From NCBI GenBank assembly GCA_037444005.1, contig JBBING010000080.1, positions 1 to 10,593 on the forward strand: a stretch of DNA of 10,593 nucleotides, written 5' to 3'. The position numbers and the translations under genes were made by a program. Numbering within the stretch: position 1 is the first letter of the stretch; each line of letters opens with the position of its first letter. The stretch is from DATLZC01 sp037444005. GTDB lineage: Bacteria > Chloroflexota > Dehalococcoidia > DSTF01 > JACRBR01. Under the pieces are notes generated by a model that saw only the letters and a program-made list of their open reading frames with translations, did not search any database and was not told the DNA's origin. Below are positions 6,519 to 10,593 of this stretch, one piece after another.

Positions 6519-6841
6519 GCCGCTTCCGTCTCTGCTACCCGCCCTTCGGCCTCGGGCGAGAAGCCGGGCACNNNNNNNNNNNNNNNNNNNNNNNNNNNNN
6601 NNNNNNNNNNNNNNNNNNNNNNNNNNNNNNNNNNNNNNNNNNNNNNNNNNNNNNNNNNNNNNNNNNNNNNNTGGGCGCAGGTGCTGCAGCCCGTGCACCG
6701 CTCGTCGAACCAGAGCAGGCTGGTCCGCGCGCGGTGGGGAATGGGCCGCACCTCCTCCGGGAACTCGACCGTGAACGGCTTTCGCCCGAGGTGGCGTAGC
6801 ACCACCATCAGGCCCTTGATTACGCCGACGCCGTACGCCAT
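6515..6841 (-). CDS. NuoI-like 4Fe-4S ferredoxin protein, interrupted by an assembly gap
   Basis: The N-terminal 56 residues (ATG at 6841, AAAGGA 11 nt upstream) read like NADH-quinone oxidoreductase subunit I. They show GVIKGLMVVLRHLGRKPFTV, then FPEEVRPIPHRARTSLL, then the start of a 4Fe-4S motif ERCTGCSTCA (C49, C52, C55). The fourth Cys and the whole second cluster fall in the 100-N gap at 6572-6671. After the gap, 18 residues (VPGFSPEAEGRVAETEAA) run to a TGA at 6515-6517 that overlaps the GTG of the NuoG-like gene; their frame relative to the first part is not certain, because the gap length is arbitrary. NuoI proteins are usually about 130-180 residues, whereas counting the gap as 100 nt gives only 108, so sequence is probably missing. 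It heads a two-gene unit rather than a full nuo operon. Confidence 0.8.
   Translation of the reverse strand: MAYGVGVIKGLMVVLRHLGRKPFTVEFPEEVRPIPHRARTSLLWFDERCTGCSTCAXXXXXXXXXXXXXXXXXXXXXXXXXXXXXXXXXXVPGFSPEAEGRVAETEAA
6572..6671. other. assembly gap 1 (100 N) inside the NuoI-like gene
   Basis: Exactly 100 N, the conventional size for a scaffold gap of unknown length. It removes the end of the first 4Fe-4S motif and all of the second cluster of the NuoI-like protein. Reading frames crossing it are not meaningful. Confidence 0.97.
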
Positions 6842-6880
6842 CGATTCCGTCCTTTCCCGAACGGCGCAGGGGGCGATCCC

Positions 6881-6938
6881 ATCCTACAGGGGCGAATCAC
6901 GTTGCGGGAAGGGGTTGTGCCCGTGTTCACAACGTGAT
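6881..6938 (-). promoter_or_regulatory. candidate promoter region with a 9-bp inverted repeat, upstream of the NuoI-like gene
   Basis: ATCACGTTG (6896-6904) and CAACGTGAT (6930-6938) are exact reverse complements with a 25-nt spacer. The right arm overlaps the last codons of the MBL hydrolase gene (stop at 6927-6929). On the minus strand a TAGGAT -10-like hexamer (complement of 6881-6886) lies 40 bp before the NuoI ATG with a poor -35 (TTCCCG) 18 bp upstream. The left arm of the repeat falls in that spacer, where a repressor site would lie. It could equally be a loose terminator hairpin for the hydrolase gene. The repeat is seen; the role is guessed. Confidence 0.3.
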
Positions 6939-7664
6939 CGTCGCCAGGTCCTCCGCCACCAGGAACTCGTCTCCGAGCGACCCGACTCCCCGGTCCAGAT
7001 GCGTGAGCACGAACCGCGTCCGGGGCGAAATCCGGCGGCGGAGCTCCCGAACGTCATCGGGGCAGAGGTGCGGGCCGCATGTGCCCTCCCAGCACGAGCA
7101 CTCCACCACGAACACGTCGGCCCCGTCGGCCAGCGGCGTCAGCGCGTCGCACATCACCGTGTCCCCGCTGTAGGCGAGCGTCCGCCCGCCGATCTGCACC
7201 CGATAGCCCAGCGACGTGAGGGCGTCGACGTGCTGGACGCGATACGCCCGGAACCGGAGCGGCCCTGCCTGCGCCTCGAGGCCGTCTTCGGCCTCGATCC
7301 ATTCGAGCCGGTACCCGCGGTCCTTCTTCCGGAACACGTTGGGGAACCCCGCCTCGGTCACGACGCGCGCCCGCTCCTCGATGCCGGGCGGTCCGACGAT
7401 GGTGAGCGGCGCCGACCGGTGCGAGAGCTCGGCGTACTCGAGGAAGAGAAACGGCAGGCCGAACCAGTGATCGGCGTGGAAATGGGTAATGAAGATGACC
7501 TCGATGTCGTCGGGCGACTTGCCCAGCATTTTGAGGTGGGGCAGCGTGACGGGCGAAGCGTCGAACAGGTAGCGATCGTTCACGAGGAACGACGACCAGT
7601 ACCGCCCGGGCGAGAAGGCGTTGCCCGAGCCCAGGAAGGTGATGCGCAACGGTTCGCCGCCCAT
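6927..7664 (-). CDS. MBL-fold metallo-hydrolase, RNase Z-like
   Basis: A 245-residue metallo-beta-lactamase-fold hydrolase of the RNase Z-like branch. The N-terminus RITFLGSGNAFSPGRYWSSF is typical. The metal motif HFHADH is at residues 61-66, a further His lies in RVQHVDALTSLGYRV (H145), the bridging Asp in LAYSGDT (D168), and the last His in LTHLDRG (H222). These are the expected ligands of a di-metal site, so activity as a phosphodiesterase or related hydrolase is likely; tRNA 3' processing is not established, since this group contains many proteins of unknown substrate. Unusual is a Cys-rich stretch at 189-201 (ECSCWEGTCGPHLC). The ATG at 7664 places the first strand at residue 7; the frame stays open to 7808 without family-like sequence. 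The gene ends 86 bp before the NuoI-like gene. Confidence 0.87.
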   Translation of the reverse strand: MGGEPLRITFLGSGNAFSPGRYWSSFLVNDRYLFDASPVTLPHLKMLGKSPDDIEVIFITHFHADHWFGLPFLFLEYAELSHRSAPLTIVGPPGIEERARVVTEAGFPNVFRKKDRGYRLEWIEAEDGLEAQAGPLRFRAYRVQHVDALTSLGYRVQIGGRTLAYSGDTVMCDALTPLADGADVFVVECSCWEGTCGPHLCPDDVRELRRRISPRTRFVLTHLDRGVGSLGDEFLVAEDLATITL

Positions 7665-7798
7665 GCGACCCCATGGTACGGAAGGCGCCCGCGCCGGGGA
7701 AGGGTCGCGCCTCCGAGCCGCACTAGGACTGGGGACGCTGCCGAGCCTCACCCTGCCGGGGCCCACGCCTCCGCGGGAGGCCGCCCTCGTCCCCATAC

Positions 7799-7867
7799 TG
7801 AAGGCCACGCTTCAGCGTGGCCGGCGGTCCATCCGACCACGCCGGGCAGGCTGAAGCCTGCCCTTCA
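7799..7867. repeat. array unit 1 (hairpin A1 plus inverted B1)
   Basis: TGAA foot at 7799-7802, hairpin A at 7803-7822, a 21-nt linker, hairpin B at 7844-7863 and TTCA at 7864-7867. After it comes a spacer with its own 9-bp inverted repeat, TGGGGCAGC (7877-7885) and GCTGCCCCA (7916-7924), leading into unit 2. Confidence 0.9.
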
Positions 7868-7928
7868 TGTAGGGGTTGGGGCAGCGATCGGGGCGACCGC
7901 AGCGTCCCCCCATTGGCTGCCCCACCAC

Positions 7929-7997
7929 TGAAGGCCACGCTTCAGCGTGGCCGGCGCTCCATCCGACCACGCCGGGCAGGCTGAAGCCTGCCCTTCA
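7929..7997. repeat. array unit 2 (hairpin A2 plus inverted B2)
   Basis: Same structure as unit 1, shifted by exactly 130 bp, with a single mismatch (G at 7827 versus C at 7957) over 82 compared bases. The near identity points to recent tandem duplication. The following spacer runs into gap 2 at 8013. Confidence 0.9.
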
Positions 7998-8012
7998 TGT
8001 AGGGGTTGGGGC

Positions 8013-8112
8013 NNNNNNNNNNNNNNNNNNNNNNNNNNNNNNNNNNNNNNNNNNNNNNNNNNNNNNNNNNNNNNNNNNNNNNNNNNNNNNNNNNNNNNNN
8101 NNNNNNNNNNNN
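8013..8112. other. assembly gap 2 (100 N) inside the hairpin array
   Basis: Exactly 100 N within the tandem array. If only the rest of one 130-bp unit were missing, 75 bp would be needed to join 8012 to 8113 in phase; any additional unit would add 130. The true copy number is therefore unknown, and repeat-driven assembly breakage is the likely cause. Confidence 0.95.
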
Positions 8113-8152
8113 TCCATCCGACCACGCCGGGCAGGCTGAAGCCTGCCCTTCA
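8113..8152. repeat. array unit 3, partial (hairpin B3 only)
   Basis: Hairpin B at 8129-8148 with TTCA at 8149-8152. Its hairpin A partner lies in gap 2. The spacer to the next unit is 14 nt shorter than in unit 1 and lacks the GCTGCCCCA arm. Confidence 0.85.
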
Positions 8153-8199
8153 TGTAGGGGTTGGGGCAGGGATTGGCGCGACCGCAGCGTTCCCCCATG

Positions 8200-8269
8200 T
8201 GAAGGCCACGCTTCAGCGTGGCCGGCAGTCCATCGGACCCACGCCGGGCAGGCTGAAGCCTGCCCTTCA
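8200..8269. repeat. array unit 4 (hairpin A3 plus inverted B4)
   Basis: TGAA foot at 8200-8203, hairpin A at 8204-8223, hairpin B at 8246-8265 and TTCA at 8266-8269. The linker is 22 nt and carries several substitutions and one inserted base relative to units 1 and 2, while both hairpins and feet are unchanged. This contrast between constant hairpins and drifting linker supports selection or replication of the hairpin itself. Confidence 0.88.
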
Positions 8270-8273
8270 TGAC

Positions 8274-8357
8274 TGCCGGTACCCGCACGCTGCCGCGCTC
8301 GGCCCCGGAGGCGTCCCACACGGCGATCTCGTCCCGCGGGCGCGCCGTGCGTTCCAC
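8274..8357 (-). pseudogene. possible gene remnant next to the hairpin array
   Basis: On the minus strand a 28-codon stretch (VERTARPRDEIAVWDASGAE...RVPA) has protein-like composition and almost only G or C at third positions. It then runs straight into the foot of hairpin B4, where the frame becomes repeat-derived. It begins 33 bp after the EF-G-like stop with no clear Shine-Dalgarno. It may be the tail of a lost gene displaced by the array, or chance openness in GC-rich DNA. No family is recognised. Confidence 0.2.
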
Positions 8358-8384
8358 AGAGACGGGGGCCCTCGTGCGCCGCGC

Positions 8385-8401
8385 CGCGGCTACGAGCCGC
8401 G
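8385..8401 (-). terminator. short hairpin across the EF-G-like stop codon
   Basis: CGCGGCT (8385-8391) and AGCCGCG (8395-8401) pair as a 7-bp stem with an ACG loop and include the TAG stop (complement of 8390-8392). No T-tract follows. It is a weak candidate; the hairpin array further downstream may be the real 3' boundary of the transcript. Confidence 0.25.
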
Positions 8402-10447
8402 CTCGGCCTGGGCCTCAGCGATGACCTTCTGCGCCAGGTGCGGCGGCACTTCCTCGTAGTGGCTGAACTCCATCTGGAAGGTGCCGCGCCCCTGCGTCAT
8501 CGAGCGCAGGTCAGTGGCGTAGCGCTGCACTTCCGCGAGCGGCGCCAGCGCCTCGATCGTCGTCGTCCCGTCCGACGGCGTCATGCCCAGCACCTTCGCC
8601 CGCTTCGCGTTCAGGTCCGACATAATGTCGCCGGTGTTGGCGTCGGGCACCGTGACCTTCAGCTTGACGATGGGCTCGAGCAGCACCGGCTTAGCCTCGG
8701 CAGCGCCCTTCTTGAGCGCCTGCGCCGCAGCCAGCTTGAACGCCATCTCGGACGAATCGACCGGGTGGTCCTTCCCGTCGAACAGCGTGACCCGCACGTC
8801 GATCATCGGGTAGTGCGCGAGGACGCCCTCCTGCATCGCCTCCTGCACTCCCTTCTCGACCGCGGGGATGTACTGCTTCGGCACCACCCCGCCGACGATC
8901 TGGTCGACGAACTCGAAGCCCTTGCCCCGCTCGAGCGGCTCCAGCTTGATGGCGACGCGCGCGTACTGTCCGTGACCGCCCGTCTGCTTTTTGTGGATGT
9001 ACTCCGCCGTCGCCGTCGCCGTGATGGTCTCGCGATACGGCACCTTCGGCGGGTGCGATTCGACGTCCACGCCGAACTTGCGCTTCATCTTCTCGATGGT
9101 CACGTCGATGTGCGAGTCGCCGATGCCCGACAGGATCGTCTCGCCCGTGCTCGGCTCGCGCTGCACGACGACGGTGGGGTCCTCCTCCGCGATGCGCTGG
9201 AGGGCGGGCCCGAGCTTGTCGACGTCGGCCTTCGTCTTGGGGGCGATGGCGACGCTGTAGCTCGGCGCGGGGAACCGGATGGGCCGCAGCTTGATCGGGC
9301 GGTCCTTCGCGCAGAGGGTGTCGCCCGTGACCGTGACGGCGAGCTTCGCTACCGCGCCGATGTCGCCGGCGACGAGCTGGGAGACGTTCTCCTGCGACTT
9401 GCCCCGCGGCACGAAGACCTGGCCCACGCGCTCATCGGCCCCGCGGTTGGCGTTCCACACGTGCGAGTCGCCCTTGAAGGTCCCCGAGACGACACGGAAG
9501 TACGTGAGCTTGCCGACGTAGGGGTCGGCCGCGGTCTTGAAGACCTGGGCCGCGAGCGGGCCCGCCGGGTCCGCCTTCAGCTTCTTGCCGTCCTCCGTCT
9601 CCCACGCCTCGCCGCGGTCCAGAGGCGACGGCAGGTACGCGATGATGGAGTCGAGCAGGCGCGCCGTGCCGATCGTCTTCGTGGCCGCGGCCACGAACAC
9701 CGGCACCACCGTCCCGGCGGCGACGCCCAAACGGAGCCCTCGCTGGATCTCCTCCGTGGTCAGCTCTTCGCCCTCGAGATACTTCGAGATGAGCTCGTCG
9801 TCGGTCTCGGCCACGACTTCGACGAGCTGTTCGCGGAAAGAAGCCGCCTCGGCCGCGAGGGACTCCGGCACGGGGCCGGCCTGTTTCCCGTCGCCGGTGT
9901 AGGCCTGCATCTCGACGAGGTCGACGACGCCCTGGAAGGCGTCCTGCGCGCCGATGGGAATCTGCACGGGGACGCACTGCTTCCCGAAGGCGGAGCGCAG
10001 GGCCTGGAGCGCGCTCGCGAAGTCAGCGTTCTCCCGGTCCATCCGGTTGATGATGAACGCCCGGGGCAGGCCATCGTCGCCGGCGTGACGCCACGCCTGC
10101 TCCGTGCCGACCTGCACGCCCGCGGAGGCGTCGACGACGATGAGCCCGACGTCGGCCGCGCGGACGCCGCCCTTGACCTCCCCCACGAAGTCGGCGTAGC
10201 CGGGCGTGTCGATGAGGTTGACCTTGTGGTCCTTCCACTCGCACGGGACGAGGGCGAGGTTGATGCTGATGCCCCGCTTGATCTCGTCGGGGTCGTAGTC
10301 GGAGACAGTGTTGCCCTCCTCGACCTTACCGAGCCGGCTGATGGCGCCGGTGGCGAAGAGCGCCGCCTCCGCCAGCGACGTCTTTCCCGTCGAGCCGTGT
10401 CCCAGGAGAACGACGTTACGAATACGCTCGGTGGTGTATTCCTTCAT
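8390..10447 (-). CDS. elongation factor G-like GTPase (EF-G2-type)
   Basis: A 685-residue protein with all EF-G domains. The G domain has the P-loop GHGSTGKT (16-23), switch I region DEIKRGISI (54-62), switch II DTPGY (80-84) and NRMD (134-137). Domains II and III follow, then domain IV with KKQTGGHGQYARV and domain V with the late EVQRYATDLRSMTQGRGTF. The family is built like EF-G, which translocates tRNA-mRNA on the ribosome with GTP. This copy belongs to the EF-G-like branch: the His of the usual DTPGH, needed for GTP hydrolysis, is Tyr84, the P-loop is GHGSTGKT rather than AHIDAGKT, and NKMD is NRMD. Such proteins usually coexist with a canonical EF-G, so the housekeeping name fusA is not given. 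The ATG at 10447 has GAGGAG 5 nt upstream. Neither rpsG nor tuf is adjacent. Confidence 0.92.
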   Translation of the reverse strand: MKEYTTERIRNVVLLGHGSTGKTSLAEAALFATGAISRLGKVEEGNTVSDYDPDEIKRGISINLALVPCEWKDHKVNLIDTPGYADFVGEVKGGVRAADVGLIVVDASAGVQVGTEQAWRHAGDDGLPRAFIINRMDRENADFASALQALRSAFGKQCVPVQIPIGAQDAFQGVVDLVEMQAYTGDGKQAGPVPESLAAEAASFREQLVEVVAETDDELISKYLEGEELTTEEIQRGLRLGVAAGTVVPVFVAAATKTIGTARLLDSIIAYLPSPLDRGEAWETEDGKKLKADPAGPLAAQVFKTAADPYVGKLTYFRVVSGTFKGDSHVWNANRGADERVGQVFVPRGKSQENVSQLVAGDIGAVAKLAVTVTGDTLCAKDRPIKLRPIRFPAPSYSVAIAPKTKADVDKLGPALQRIAEEDPTVVVQREPSTGETILSGIGDSHIDVTIEKMKRKFGVDVESHPPKVPYRETITATATAEYIHKKQTGGHGQYARVAIKLEPLERGKGFEFVDQIVGGVVPKQYIPAVEKGVQEAMQEGVLAHYPMIDVRVTLFDGKDHPVDSSEMAFKLAAAQALKKGAAEAKPVLLEPIVKLKVTVPDANTGDIMSDLNAKRAKVLGMTPSDGTTTIEALAPLAEVQRYATDLRSMTQGRGTFQMEFSHYEEVPPHLAQKVIAEAQAERGS

Positions 10448-10558
10448 GTTCGCTCCTCGAGCGGCTGCGATGCCCGGCGGGCGTCCTGAAGGGCGCGGGC
10501 GCCGGGCGCGCTCGCGAATGATCGGTCGGCGTCACCCGTAGGGGGCGGCGGTGTCGCG

Positions 10559-10588
10559 ATTGTACCTGTTGCGACGAACGGCGAACAA
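10559..10588 (-). promoter_or_regulatory. probable promoter of the EF-G-like gene
   Basis: On the minus strand TTGTTC (complement of 10583-10588) and TACAAT (complement of 10559-10564) are 18 bp apart, a fair sigma-70-type pair and the best -10 in the GC-rich leader. It lies about 111 bp before the ATG at 10447, implying a leader of about 100 nt that is rich in GC and able to fold. The window ends 5 bp beyond the -35, so further upstream elements cannot be judged. Confidence 0.45.
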
Positions 10589-10593
10589 CCGCC

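Larger units (their letters stand above)
7799..8269. repeat. tandem array of paired opposing hairpins (REP/BIME-like)
   Basis: Two hairpin types alternate. Type A is GGCCACGCTTCAGCGTGGCC, at 7803-7822, 7933-7952 and 8204-8223. Type B is GGGCAGGCTGAAGCCTGCCC, at 7844-7863, 7974-7993, 8129-8148 and 8246-8265. A is always preceded by TGAA and B is always followed by TTCA, so B read on the minus strand also has a TGAA foot. A and inverted B then differ at only two stem pairs, both swapped in compensating fashion (C-G to G-C). The first two units are spaced exactly 130 bp apart and match at 81 of 82 visible positions; the last units are more diverged. The array fills most of the 725-bp space between the MBL hydrolase start and the EF-G-like stop, which otherwise holds no convincing intact gene. 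Confidence 0.92.

Noticed and set aside
6519..6698. N-terminal extension of the NuoG-like frame through gap 1
   Set aside because: The frame across 100 N is arbitrary. The GTG at 6518, overlapping the upstream TGA and followed at once by the ferredoxin domain, is the natural start.
7665..7808. Upstream extension of the MBL hydrolase to 7808
   Set aside because: The extra residues are Arg/Pro/Ser-rich, include the first repeat hairpin, and precede the standard family N-terminus.
4146..7931. A 1261-codon open frame on the + strand opposite the NuoG-like, NuoI-like and hydrolase genes
   Set aside because: It is the antisense shadow of GC-rich coding DNA, Arg/Ala/Gly/Val-rich without domain patterns, and it crosses assembly gap 1. 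The minus-strand genes have clear motifs.
7799..8269. The array as a CRISPR
   Set aside because: The spacers between repeats are themselves repeated and near-identical, the period is 130 bp, the units contain two opposing hairpins, and no cas gene is present.
7865..8459. Several small open frames in the hairpin array with repeated segments such as GRLKPALH or MKGRLQPARRG
   Set aside because: They are translations of the palindromic repeats and cross gap 2; the repeated peptides follow the DNA repeat in several frames, which is not how a protein repeat behaves.
8438..10489. A 683-codon open frame on the + strand opposite the EF-G-like gene
   Set aside because: It is antisense to a protein with unmistakable EF-G motifs, and its own translation is Arg/Leu/Asp/His-rich low-information sequence.

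Overview
This is a GC-rich bacterial window, apparently from a scaffolded draft or metagenome assembly: it contains two runs of exactly 100 N (6572-6671 and 8013-8112), the usual placeholder for a gap of unknown size. The taxon cannot be fixed from the sequence. The complex-I-like ferredoxin plus molybdopterin protein pair, the EF-G-like GTPase with a DTPGY switch II and the DoxX genes would fit Chloroflexota or a similar GC-rich environmental lineage, but this is a weak inference.

Layout, left to right. (1) 1-351 (+): C-terminal part of a flavin-reductase-like protein cut by the window edge. (2) 415-451: a perfect 10-bp inverted repeat in front of a two-gene (+) operon of unrecognised small membrane proteins (513-1046 and 1057-1452). 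(3) 1478-1506: a perfect 13-bp stem hairpin between convergent genes. (4) A (-) pair: a DoxX-family membrane protein (1526-2164) translationally coupled to a 66-residue two-helix membrane protein (2164-2364). (5) A 359-bp divergent intergenic region, then proB (2724-3866, +), glutamate 5-kinase with a PUA domain. (6) A (-) pair converging on proB: a NuoI-like 4Fe-4S protein (6515-6841, interrupted by gap 1) overlapping by GTGA an 873-residue NuoG/formate-dehydrogenase-alpha-like molybdopterin protein (3897-6518). (7) An MBL-fold RNase-Z-like hydrolase (6927-7664, -). (8) A tandem array (7799-8269) of paired opposing hairpins, interrupted by gap 2. (9) An EF-G-like GTPase (8390-10447, -) with a credible promoter at the right edge.

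Most coding is ordinary, and the genes form small independent units rather than one pathway. The respiratory theme comes from the NuoI/NuoG pair, DoxX and perhaps the unrecognised membrane proteins. The most unusual item is the array at 7799-8269. Its two hairpin types face each other, share the same TGAA foot, the same loop and the same stem ends, and differ only by two compensated base-pair swaps. That is the signature of a REP/BIME-like mobile palindromic family in which the fold, not the sequence, is conserved. The NuoG-like protein is second: it has a duplicated cysteine block in place of the single His-Cys cluster motif, and a Ser where formate dehydrogenases carry Sec or Cys.
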